Positions 15,606-23,060 of a stretch of DNA of 64,000 bases are shown one piece after another (the first letter of the stretch is position 1; each line of letters begins with the position of its first letter). The stretch lies in contig CAYYLD010000001.1 of NCBI GenBank assembly GCA_964472495.1, positions 62,001 through 126,000 of the forward strand, read 5' to 3'. The notes under the pieces are model-generated. The model did not search any database, was not told the origin of the DNA, and saw only the letters and a list, made by a program, of their open reading frames with translations. This DNA comes from CAYXST01 sp964472495. Lineage in GTDB: Bacteria; Patescibacteriota; Minisyncoccia; Portnoybacterales; UBA2143. The position numbers were made by a program, and so were the translations under genes.

Positions 15606-17683
15606 ATTTGATTATCGTTGAATCACCAACCAAGGAGAAAACTATCGCCAAATTTTTAGGTGGCGAATATTCGGTTAAATCATCTTATGGTCACATTCGC
15701 GATTTGCCCAAAGGAGAATTGGGCGTTGACTTGGAACACAATTTCAAACCGAAATATGTTGTTCCGGTCAAAGCGCGAACGGTGGTCAAAAAATTGAAAG
15801 AAGCGGCCCAAAAAGCCGAACGAATTATTTTAGCTACTGACGAAGACCGTGAAGGCGAAGCCATCGCCTGGCATATTCTCCAAATTTTAGATTCAGGTAA
15901 AATTAAAAATTACCAGCGAATTGTTTTCCACGAAATCACCAAAAAAGCGATAATTCAGGCCTTAAAAAAGCCAGGGCAAATTGATATTAACTTAGTCAAT
16001 GCCCAACAGGCCCGACGTATTTTGGACAGATTGGTTGGCTATAAGTTATCGCCTTTCCTTTGGAAAAAAGTGGCTAAGGGGTTATCAGCTGGCCGGGTTC
16101 AGTCAGTGACTGTCCGCCTAATTGTTGACCGAGAAAGAGAAATAGAAAAATTCAAGCCGGAAGAATATTGGACCATTGAAGCAAAACTCAAAAAACAAGA
16201 CCAGCCTGATGAACTTATCGCCCGTCTAATCAAAAAAGACAATCAGAATATTCTTAAATTAGGCATAAAAAACAACGGCCAGGCAGATAAAATATTAAAA
16301 GATTTAAAAGGAGCTGTTTATCAAATAGTTGGTCTAGAAAGCAAAGAATTAAATCGATATCCGGCGCCGCCTTTTACAACCAGCACTCTTCAACAGGAAG
16401 CGGCCAAGAAATTGGGCTTCTCAGCCAAACAGACCATGCGCTTAGCCCAGCAGCTTTATGAAGGAGTAACCTTGGGCAAAAAGGGTTCGGTTGGTCTAAT
16501 TACTTATCACCGCACCGACTCCCTCAATCTTTCCACGGAATCCTTAAAGGCGGCTCAAGAACTGATTAGAAATGATTTTGGTCAAAGATATGCTTTGGCC
16601 AGTCCTAAAATCTATAAAACCAAAAGCAAGGGAGCCCAAGAAGCCCATGAAGCTGTTCGGCCGACCAAAGCTGACCGTCGCCCAGACAAAATTAAACCAT
16701 ATTTGGATAAAAGACAATATAAGCTCTATGATTTAATCTGGCGGAGATTTATTGCCTGCCAAATGAAGCCGGCTCTTTTGGAAGCGACGAAAGCTGATAT
16801 TCAAGCCGATGGCTTAACGGGCTCGCCATATATCTTCCGAGCTACTGGTTCGGTAATTAAATTTGACGGCTTTCTTAAAATTTATCCCCTGAAACAAAAA
16901 GAATTGATGCTGCCTCCTTTAATTAAAAAAGAAATATTGCAATTAATTAAACTCTTTTCGGAACAGCATTTTACCCAGCCGCCGGCCCGTTATAGCGAGG
17001 CCTCCTTGGTTAAAACTCTTGAAGAGTACGGTATCGGCCGACCTTCAACTTATGCACCAATTATCAGCACGATTCAGGAACGAAATTACGTTCAGAAAAA
17101 TGAGCAAAAGAGATTCGCCCCCACCGAAATCGGTTTTTTGGTCAATGACCTTCTGGTTGAACACTTTTCCAGAATTGTTGATTTTAAATTCACTGCCCGG
17201 ATGGAAAACGATTTAGATAAGATTGCTGCCGGCCAAGCCGAATGGACAACCAAGATTAATGATTTTTACCGGCCCTTCCGGGATAATTTAGCTAAAAAAT
17301 ACGAAGAGGTAGCCAAGAAAAAAATTGAAGAGCCAACTGATAAAAAATGTCCCCAGTGCGGTCGTCAACTAGTGATTAAATTAGGCCGCTTCGGTAAATT
17401 TTACGCTTGCCCCGGCTTTCCCGAATGCAAATATACCGAACCGATAGTTAATTCCACCGGAGTCAAATGTCCCAAGTGCGGTCAAGGAGAAATCGTCGAA
17501 AGAAAAACCAAAAAGGGCAAAACCTTTTATTCTTGTTCTCGCTATCCTCAATGCGATTTTGCCTTATGGGACAAACCAACCGGGGAGAAATGCCCCAAAT
17601 GCGACTCCCTATTAGTGGAGACAAAAAGCCAGCAGATTAAGTGCAGTAATAAAGAGTGCGATTATAAAAAAAATAGGCCCTGA
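15602..17683 (+). CDS. topA: DNA topoisomerase I
   Basis: Type IA topoisomerase relaxing negative supercoils. 693 aa. The Toprim domain starts at residue 1 (IIVESPTKEKTIAKFLG) and has the acidic triad region ATDEDREGEAIAWH (about 80-93). The catalytic tyrosine is Tyr302 in GLITYHRTDS; the family norm is ITYMRTDS, so Met is replaced by His. RVQSVTVRLIVDRE and GIGRPSTYAPII are further hallmarks. Three C-terminal zinc ribbons follow (CPQCGR...CPGFPEC, CPKCGQ...CSRYPQC, CPKCDS...CSNKEC). The last codons overlap the hairpin that terminates the convergent Nudix-like gene. Confidence 0.97.
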   Translation: MNLIIVESPTKEKTIAKFLGGEYSVKSSYGHIRDLPKGELGVDLEHNFKPKYVVPVKARTVVKKLKEAAQKAERIILATDEDREGEAIAWHILQILDSGKIKNYQRIVFHEITKKAIIQALKKPGQIDINLVNAQQARRILDRLVGYKLSPFLWKKVAKGLSAGRVQSVTVRLIVDREREIEKFKPEEYWTIEAKLKKQDQPDELIARLIKKDNQNILKLGIKNNGQADKILKDLKGAVYQIVGLESKELNRYPAPPFTTSTLQQEAAKKLGFSAKQTMRLAQQLYEGVTLGKKGSVGLITYHRTDSLNLSTESLKAAQELIRNDFGQRYALASPKIYKTKSKGAQEAHEAVRPTKADRRPDKIKPYLDKRQYKLYDLIWRRFIACQMKPALLEATKADIQADGLTGSPYIFRATGSVIKFDGFLKIYPLKQKELMLPPLIKKEILQLIKLFSEQHFTQPPARYSEASLVKTLEEYGIGRPSTYAPIISTIQERNYVQKNEQKRFAPTEIGFLVNDLLVEHFSRIVDFKFTARMENDLDKIAAGQAEWTTKINDFYRPFRDNLAKKYEEVAKKKIEEPTDKKCPQCGRQLVIKLGRFGKFYACPGFPECKYTEPIVNSTGVKCPKCGQGEIVERKTKKGKTFYSCSRYPQCDFALWDKPTGEKCPKCDSLLVETKSQQIKCSNKECDYKKNRP

Positions 17684-17709
17684 TTTCTGCTTCTACGCAA
17701 ATCAGGGCC
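17666..17709 (-). terminator. Terminator of the Nudix-like gene, overlapping the topA end
   Basis: GGCCCTGATTT (17676-17686) pairs perfectly with AAATCAGGGCC (17699-17709). On the minus strand the hairpin is followed by an eight-base T-run, so it ends transcription from the convergent gene; the same hairpin covers the topA stop codon. Confidence 0.75.
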
Positions 17710-17745
17710 GGTGTGGCTAAGAGATAAACCCCTTTCTGTCGATGG

Positions 17746-18267
17746 TTAACAAATTGATACTTGTTCCTTTGAACAGTCCTTGGCATTCTTACTAAACTCT
17801 CCTTCGAGACTTCGTCTCCCATCGTCTAACCCTCCTTTTTTTTGGTCAGGCTCCGGACGTCTCCCGAGGTCATCTTTTATTGCTTGGGAAGCTAACTCAT
17901 CTAAATTAGGTAATTCCAAAGCCTGTGATCTTCTTATCCAAAACACTGTCTCGCCTTCGTTGTAGATTGTAATCTCGCCTTTCCGAAGAAGGCAAGAAAA
18001 AACCCAGATGAATTTAGCCTTTTTCCCTGGACTGCTTTTGTTCCTGACAAAAGAATCCAAAACATCAACAATCTTTAAAATTTTTATTCCGGGCAACTCC
18101 TCTTTTGTTTCTCTACGGAGGGTCTTCCTGGGATCGAAATTATCTCTTCCTTTCATATTGCCAGTTGGAATAGTCAATTCATCTCCACGGTCTACTATCA
18201 AAACCTCGTTCCTGCTGTTCATTATTAAAGCAGCTATTGCCGTTTTTCCTTTCTTTTCGTCTCTCAT
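17746..18267 (-). CDS. Nudix-like hydrolase
   Basis: 173-aa protein with a divergent Nudix fold. The first strand TAIAALIMNSRNEVLIVDRG and the helix RKTLRRETKEELPGI (about 48-62) correspond to a Nudix box. The RE..EE core is present (Arg-Glu, then Glu-Glu), but the upstream Gly/Glu spacing is off and a Pro precedes the final Gly. The phrase LTIPTGNMKGRDNFDP suggests the substrate loop. The last 40 residues are charged and probably disordered. A strong GGAGG ribosome-binding site and its own terminator make it a one-gene unit. Substrate unknown; an inactive or altered Nudix protein is possible. Confidence 0.65.
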   Translation of the reverse strand: MRDEKKGKTAIAALIMNSRNEVLIVDRGDELTIPTGNMKGRDNFDPRKTLRRETKEELPGIKILKIVDVLDSFVRNKSSPGKKAKFIWVFSCLLRKGEITIYNEGETVFWIRRSQALELPNLDELASQAIKDDLGRRPEPDQKKGGLDDGRRSLEGEFSKNAKDCSKEQVSIC

Positions 18268-18384
18268 AATAAAACAACCTCCTTTCCGAAAAAAGAAGAC
18301 TTATCTCTTTTGCCTAATTTTAAAGAACTTCTATTCAAATAGTAATCTTTACAGCCATTCTGTCAAGGTATTAAAATTAAAGCT

Positions 18385-19854
18385 ATGGAAATAGAGCAAT
18401 TCCTAGAAGAATTAAAGAAAACCAATCCAAATTTAAACTTTGATTTAATTAGCAAAGCCTGTTTTTTCGCTCAAGAAAGATATCAGGGTTTGGTCCGTCA
18501 TTCCGGCCAAACCTATTTTAACCATTGTTTAGAAATTGCCTTGGACTTGGCTAAGATGAAATTAGATTCGGCCAGTGTGACTACGGCTATTCTTCACGAA
18601 ACGTTAGAAAGAGCCAAAGTGTCTAAAGAAGAACTCAAAAAAGAATTCGGTCCGGAAATCACCTTTTTGGTCGAAGGAGTAACTAATATTGGCAAAATAG
18701 AACATCAAAAAGCCGTCCGGAGCATAGAAAACCTGCGCAAACTATTCCTGGTCATGGCCAAAGATATCCGGGTAGTCGTAATCAAATTAGTCAACCGCCT
18801 CCATGGCCTAAAAACGCTTTCAGTTTTTCCTCCAGAGAAACAAAAAAGATTGGCCCTGGAAACTTTAGAAATTTATGCTCCTTTGGCTTACCGTTTAGGC
18901 ATCGGCGAATTGAAAGGGCAGTTAGAGGATGCGGCCTTCCCCTATGCTTACCCCCAAGAATATCAAAAACTAATTAGCCAAGTTAAAGACAAATACAGTC
19001 AAGGCGAGAAATATCTTACAAAAGTTATCCCCCTAGTCAAAAAGATTCTGATTAGGCACGGCATCAGAGTGGTCGAAATCCATGCTCGGTCTAAGCATTA
19101 TTACAGTTTATACAAAAAACTGCAACGCCATGATATGGACTGGCATAGAATCTATGATTTAGTTGCCATCCGGGTTATTGTCCCGGATGTAGAAAGCTGC
19201 TATGCCGCCTTGGGAATTATCCATAAAAAATGGAAACCGCTGATTGGTCGAATCAAAGATTATATTGCTCTGCCTAAGCCTAACGGTTATCAATCTCTTC
19301 ATACGACCGTCTTTTACCAAGGCGGCAAGATTACTGAATTCCAAATTCGTACTCCGGAAATGCATCGGGAAGCCGAATACGGTATCGCCGCCCATTGGTC
19401 TTACAGCGAAAAGAAGGGACTAGCTGGTTACATTAAAGAAAAATTCTCAAAGCAGAAACCAACCAGAGAATTGAAAAAAGAATTTATCTGGGTTAAACAA
19501 CTCCAGGAATGGCAAAAAGAAAAATTTGATTCAACTAAAGAGTTTATTGATTCCTTAAAAATCGATTTTTTAAAGGACCGCATCTTTATCTTCACACCTA
19601 AAGGAGATATCATTGATTTGCCCGAAGGAGCTACCCCGGTTGACTTCGCTTATCAAGTCCATACTGATATCGGCCACCAATGCACTGGTGCTAAAATAGA
19701 TGGCAAGCTTAGTTCGCTTTCCCAGCCGTTACAAAATGGCCAAGTGGTTGAAATTATCATTCAGAAAAATAAAAAGCCGAAGCAAGCTTGGCTCAATTCC
19801 GTAAAAACCAATTTAGCTAAAAATAGGATTAAAGCGGCTTTAAGAAAAGATTAA
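18385..19854 (+). CDS. RelA/SpoT family (p)ppGpp synthetase
   Basis: Stringent-response alarmone enzyme, 489 aa. N-terminal HD-type domain (about 20-150), then a synthetase domain with RSKHYYSLYKKLQ, YDLVAIRVIV and GRIKDYIALPKPNGYQSLHTTV (about 290-311), and a TGS domain (about 395-455: IFTPKGDIIDLPEGATPVDFAY). The HD motif reads ILHETLER (His71-Glu72) where active hydrolases have HD..ED, so the hydrolase is probably weak or dead while the synthetase looks intact. The protein ends soon after TGS and lacks the helical and ACT regulatory domains of full-length RSH (about 700 aa). Single gene between Nudix and parB. Confidence 0.93.
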   Translation: MEIEQFLEELKKTNPNLNFDLISKACFFAQERYQGLVRHSGQTYFNHCLEIALDLAKMKLDSASVTTAILHETLERAKVSKEELKKEFGPEITFLVEGVTNIGKIEHQKAVRSIENLRKLFLVMAKDIRVVVIKLVNRLHGLKTLSVFPPEKQKRLALETLEIYAPLAYRLGIGELKGQLEDAAFPYAYPQEYQKLISQVKDKYSQGEKYLTKVIPLVKKILIRHGIRVVEIHARSKHYYSLYKKLQRHDMDWHRIYDLVAIRVIVPDVESCYAALGIIHKKWKPLIGRIKDYIALPKPNGYQSLHTTVFYQGGKITEFQIRTPEMHREAEYGIAAHWSYSEKKGLAGYIKEKFSKQKPTRELKKEFIWVKQLQEWQKEKFDSTKEFIDSLKIDFLKDRIFIFTPKGDIIDLPEGATPVDFAYQVHTDIGHQCTGAKIDGKLSSLSQPLQNGQVVEIIIQKNKKPKQAWLNSVKTNLAKNRIKAALRKD

Positions 19855-19860
19855 CCGATT

Positions 19861-20766
19861 TTAAAACTTCAATAAATAATTGACTAATTTATCTAATTCT
19901 TTTTGGTCGGCGAACTCAATACGCAAATAACCTCTGCCTTTCCTTTGAGTGATGCTGACCCGTCGGCCCAAGGTCTCGGTCAGGCCTTTTTCTTTTTCCT
20001 TGAAAATAAGATTTTTCGGCCCACTAGCATGGGGCTTAGGTATAGCTACTTGTCTGGCCCTTTCTTCAGCCCGTCGCACATCTAAATTTCCTCTAATAAT
20101 CGCCTGATAAAGAGATAAGCGAGCGGTCGGGTTAGCCATCAAGATAGCCCGACCATGGCCCTCACTAATCCGGCCACTGGCCAGCGCTTTCTGAACTTGC
20201 GGCGGTAAATTTAACAATCTTAAGGCATTAGTCACTGTTACCCGACTCTTGCCTATTTTTTGGGCAATCTGGCTGTGCTTTAATTTAAAATTTTGATGAA
20301 GCTGCTTGAAGGCCCGGGCCGCTTCAATAGGATTAAGATTTTCCCGTTGGAGATTTTCAACTAAAGCCAGTTCCAATTTTTCATAAGCCGAACTATCTCG
20401 AATGATTACCGGCACATGAGGCAGACCGGCCATTTTTGCCGCTCTTAATCTTCGCTCACCGGCTACCAATTCATACTCTACCTGGTGTCCCCGTTCAGTC
20501 GGTCTCTCAACTTTGGTGACAATTAACGGCTGGAGAATGCCATGTTCCCGAATTGAATCAGCCATCTCTTTTAAGCTTTCTTCGGATATCTCTTTGCGCG
20601 GCTGATGAGGATTGGGTCTAATCTTGTCAATCTCTATATTGAAAACACTCTCTTTTTTCGGCTCCAACCAACTTTCTCTTCGACTTTCATTTTTAATCAG
20701 TTGAGCTATTTTGGGTTGTTTTTTAGGAATAAGGGATTGCAGTCCCTTGCCTAATCCTTGTTTCAT
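19861..20766 (-). CDS. parB: Chromosome partitioning protein ParB
   Basis: CTP-dependent DNA clamp that loads at parS and works with ParA in origin segregation. 301 aa. The N-terminal MKQGLGKGLQSLIPKKQ is the usual ParA-contacting peptide. The ParB/Srx core has NPHQPRKEISEESLKEMADSI, LVAGERRLRAAKMAG (the GERR CTP motif) and LVENLQRENLNPIEAA. A helix-turn-helix follows (QIAQKIGKSRVTVTNALRLL), then a C-terminal dimerisation tail. It follows parA by 50 nt on the same strand. No canonical parS site was found in the window. Confidence 0.96.
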   Translation of the reverse strand: MKQGLGKGLQSLIPKKQPKIAQLIKNESRRESWLEPKKESVFNIEIDKIRPNPHQPRKEISEESLKEMADSIREHGILQPLIVTKVERPTERGHQVEYELVAGERRLRAAKMAGLPHVPVIIRDSSAYEKLELALVENLQRENLNPIEAARAFKQLHQNFKLKHSQIAQKIGKSRVTVTNALRLLNLPPQVQKALASGRISEGHGRAILMANPTARLSLYQAIIRGNLDVRRAEERARQVAIPKPHASGPKNLIFKEKEKGLTETLGRRVSITQRKGRGYLRIEFADQKELDKLVNYLLKF

Positions 20767-20816
20767 AGAATTTAACCCGGCCAGCCAAAATCTCGCTATC
20801 AGTTGACCGGTGAAGA

Positions 20817-21581
20817 TTACTCCCCCAGTTTAATCAATTCTTGAGCTAATTGTCGATAAGCCCGCGCTCCCTTAGAATGAGGATCGTATTGAAGAATTGA
20901 TTGGCCAAAACTAGGCGCTTCGGCTAATTTAACACAGCGCGGGATAATTGCTTCAAAAACGTAACTATTGAAATTTCTTTCCATTTCCTTGCGAACCTGA
21001 CGGGAAAGCTTGTTGCGACGGTCGTACATAGTCAACAAAGCGCCTTTAATTTCGGTCGGACTATTTAAATTTTCCTGAACTAGTTCAATAGTTCTCAAAA
21101 GCTGACCTAATCCTTCTAAAGCATAGTATTCGCATTGAACCGGAATAATCACTTCGTCAGCCGCCACCAAGCCGTTTATAGTCAAAAGACCCAAACTGGG
21201 CGGGCAATCAACTAAAATATAGTCGTAGTCGGTTCTAATCCGGCGGAGTAATTCATAAAGTTTAAACTCCCGATTATTTTGAGAGACCAATTCCACGGTC
21301 GCTCCGGCCAAATCGGGCGCGGCCGGCATTATGTCACAGCCAAAGAGAGCCGTTCGTCGGATAATCTCTTCAGGGAGCAGACCGCCGATTAGAGAATGGT
21401 ACAAATTTAAAGGAATATTTTGGGGATCGAGGCCGATGCCGGAAGTAGCGTTGGCCTGGGGGTCAATATCAACCAAAAGAACATACTTACCCAGAGCGGC
21501 TAAGTAACTTGATAAATTTATAGCCGTGGTACTCTTGCCAACGCCGCCCTTTTGGTTGACTAAACTAATTATCTGAGCCAT
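20817..21581 (-). CDS. parA: Chromosome partitioning ATPase ParA/Soj
   Basis: Deviant Walker ATPase driving ParB-parS segregation. 254 aa: MAQIISLVNQKGGVGKSTTA contains the KGGVGKST loop with both signature lysines; further motifs are LVDIDPQANATSG and LVDCPPSLGLLT. First gene of a parAB operon. The promoter TTGTCA-17-TATAAT is excellent, and its -10 box ends 9 nt before the ATG with no ribosome-binding site, so a leaderless mRNA is expected. The plus-strand tRNA-Leu lies immediately upstream, divergent. Confidence 0.97.
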   Translation of the reverse strand: MAQIISLVNQKGGVGKSTTAINLSSYLAALGKYVLLVDIDPQANATSGIGLDPQNIPLNLYHSLIGGLLPEEIIRRTALFGCDIMPAAPDLAGATVELVSQNNREFKLYELLRRIRTDYDYILVDCPPSLGLLTINGLVAADEVIIPVQCEYYALEGLGQLLRTIELVQENLNSPTEIKGALLTMYDRRNKLSRQVRKEMERNFNSYVFEAIIPRCVKLAEAPSFGQSILQYDPHSKGARAYRQLAQELIKLGE

Positions 21582-21590
21582 GTTTTATAT

Positions 21591-21619
21591 ATTATACTCT
21601 AATTTTTTCTGATTGACAA
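21591..21619 (-). promoter_or_regulatory. Promoter of parAB
   Basis: Minus-strand TTGTCA (21614-21619), 17-bp spacer, TATAAT (21591-21596), 9 nt before the parA ATG. Confidence 0.7.
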
Positions 21620-21649
21620 CAAGGAGATTTTAAGAGAGAATATGATTAA

Positions 21650-21736
21650 GCCGAAGTGGTGAAATTGGAAAACACGCAGCACTCAAAATGCTGTGGGCGT
21701 AAGCCCTTGAGGGTTCGAGTCCCTCCTTCGGCACCA
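21650..21736 (+). tRNA. tRNA-Leu (anticodon CAA)
   Basis: Class II tRNA with a long variable arm. The acceptor GCCGAAG (21650-21656) pairs with CTTCGGC (21726-21732), followed by A and encoded CCA. The anticodon stem CAGCA/TGCTG encloses CTCAAAA, anticodon CAA for the codon TTG. The variable arm GGGCGTAAGCCC and T-loop GGTTCGAGTCC are normal. The convergent PAP2 frame runs into this gene on the other strand. Confidence 0.96.
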
Positions 21737-22243
21737 GAAATAAATCAACCAGCCAAAAAACAAGCCGATTAGCCCGCCGGCTAAAATATCGGCAGGATAA
21801 TGGAGCCCAACGAAAACTCGGCTTAAACTGATTAAAAAACTGGCCAAGAAAAAGAAAAGGCCGGTTTTTTTGTAGTAAAGAAAAATAACCGCGCTTAAAG
21901 CAAAGAAAAAAGCAGCATGGCCAGAAGGGAAAGAGCCGCTGGCCGAGTGTTCTAATAATTGGTGGACTTGATGGGCAACGAATGGACGCGGTCGATAGTA
22001 GAGCCAATGGATTATTTCAACAATAATAAAACGACTAAAAAGAGCGGCTCCCAAAGATAAACCAATTATTTTAATCGTTCTCGGCCACTTCTCTTTCCTG
22101 AATAAAAAGTCCCAGGCCAACCAAGCTAGTAAAATAAAAATTAAAAAATAACCCAAATATTTAGCTAAAAAAATAGCTAAAGCATCTAAACAAATCCATT
22201 GGCCAGCCCATTGATTAAAAAAATGGAAAAGATATTTATCCAC
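21683..22243 (-). CDS. PAP2 family phosphatase
   Basis: 186-aa membrane phosphatase, probably acting on undecaprenyl pyrophosphate or other lipid phosphates. About five membrane helices. The three active-site motifs are LYYRPRPF (about 81-88, with a shortened first motif), GSFPSGHAAF (about 103-112) and SRVFVGLHYPADILAGG (about 145-161). The reading frame does not stop before the tRNA-Leu gene: the last 18 residues (from about WCRRRDSNPQ) are antisense to the tRNA. Either this tail is real or the protein is shortened in some way not visible. It overlaps tsaC by one base and is likely co-transcribed with it. Confidence 0.88.
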   Translation of the reverse strand: MDKYLFHFFNQWAGQWICLDALAIFLAKYLGYFLIFILLAWLAWDFLFRKEKWPRTIKIIGLSLGAALFSRFIIVEIIHWLYYRPRPFVAHQVHQLLEHSASGSFPSGHAAFFFALSAVIFLYYKKTGLFFFLASFLISLSRVFVGLHYPADILAGGLIGLFFGWLIYFWCRRRDSNPQGLTPTAF

Positions 22244-22887
22244 TAAGTTTTAAGAAGTTTTAATAAGTCCTTTTTATTGGTCGGACCGACCCGTAAAACT
22301 TTCGGTTGAGAACTGGTTAAATCTAAAAGAGTTGCCGGCGAACGAGCTGGTAATTGCCCGGCGTCCAAAATCAAATCTGGTCGGGGATAGGCCTTGTCAA
22401 AAATTTTAACAACTTCAGCGGCCGAACTTAAAGGGGGCTGGCCGGAAAAATTAGCCGAAGTAGCCGTAATCGGCTCTTCTAGATTAGCCATTAAAGTTCG
22501 GGTTAAACGGCAATCAGCGATGCGCAAACCGATTGTTTTTTTGCCAGCCGTCAAAAAATCGGGCACGATATCCCGTTTTTCTAAAATAACCGTCACCGGG
22601 CCCGGCCAAACAGCCGCCAAAACCTTCTCTATTTTCCTGTCAACAAAAGCTAATTCCTTAGCCATGGCTATATCACGAACCATGACCGGGACCGGCTTGG
22701 TTTCCGGTCTTTGCTTGAGCTTAAAAAGCCGCTCTAGACAATGAACCCGTAAAGCGTTTACTCCCAAGCCGTAAACTGTGTCGGTCGGGTAAACCACTGA
22801 ACCATTTCTTTGAATAACTGTTATTACTTTACTAATAATCTTTGGATTCCGCCAATCGGCCGATAAATTAATTTTAATAATTTCCAT
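22243..22887 (-). CDS. tsaC: Threonylcarbamoyl-AMP synthase (TsaC/Sua5)
   Basis: First enzyme of t6A modification of ANN-reading tRNAs: makes threonylcarbamoyl-AMP from threonine, bicarbonate and ATP. 214 aa with the YrdC fold: VVYPTDTVYGLGVNAL (about 32-47), KPVPVMVRD, WPGPVTVILEK (about 93-103), and ITATSANFSGQPPL (about 139-152). No Sua5 C-terminal domain. The partner TsaE is encoded at 48846-49316; TsaD and TsaB are outside the window. Its promoter region abuts the hairpin element at 22894-23060. Confidence 0.95.
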   Translation of the reverse strand: MEIIKINLSADWRNPKIISKVITVIQRNGSVVYPTDTVYGLGVNALRVHCLERLFKLKQRPETKPVPVMVRDIAMAKELAFVDRKIEKVLAAVWPGPVTVILEKRDIVPDFLTAGKKTIGLRIADCRLTRTLMANLEEPITATSANFSGQPPLSSAAEVVKIFDKAYPRPDLILDAGQLPARSPATLLDLTSSQPKVLRVGPTNKKDLLKLLKT

Positions 22888-22893
22888 TGTTTC

Positions 22894-23060
22894 TTAAGGC
22901 CTCTTACATAATAACCTTTCTACTGCAATTTTCAGATTTTGGCTACGGCTTTGCAAAATTTTTTCAACATATATTAGCATATATGCCTCAAAATTTTTGC
23001 TTCGCCTCGCTCAAAATCTGAAAATTTCGTTACGAAAATTATTATGTAAGAGGCCTTTAA
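22894..23060. repeat. MITE-like full-length hairpin between tsaC and leuS
   Basis: Terminal arms AAGGCCTCTTACATAATAA (22896-22914) and its complement (23039-23057) pair along about 19 bp and are bordered by TTAA-like ends. A second layer, CAATTTTCAGATTTTG against CAAAATCTGAAAATTT, and a third, GCAAAATTTTTT against AAAATTTTTGC, continue to a central CATATATTAGCATATATG. Almost the whole 165 nt is one hairpin. The right end covers the leuS stop codon. It has no coding potential. Confidence 0.75.

Noticed and set aside
15602..17683. Alternative genetic code (TGA as glycine)
   Set aside because: topA and dprA end at TGA at the expected length, and no in-frame TGA interrupts conserved proteins.
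20759..20775. parS site near parB
   Set aside because: TGTTTCATAG resembles half of the parS consensus, but the second half is missing and it is the parB start codon region.
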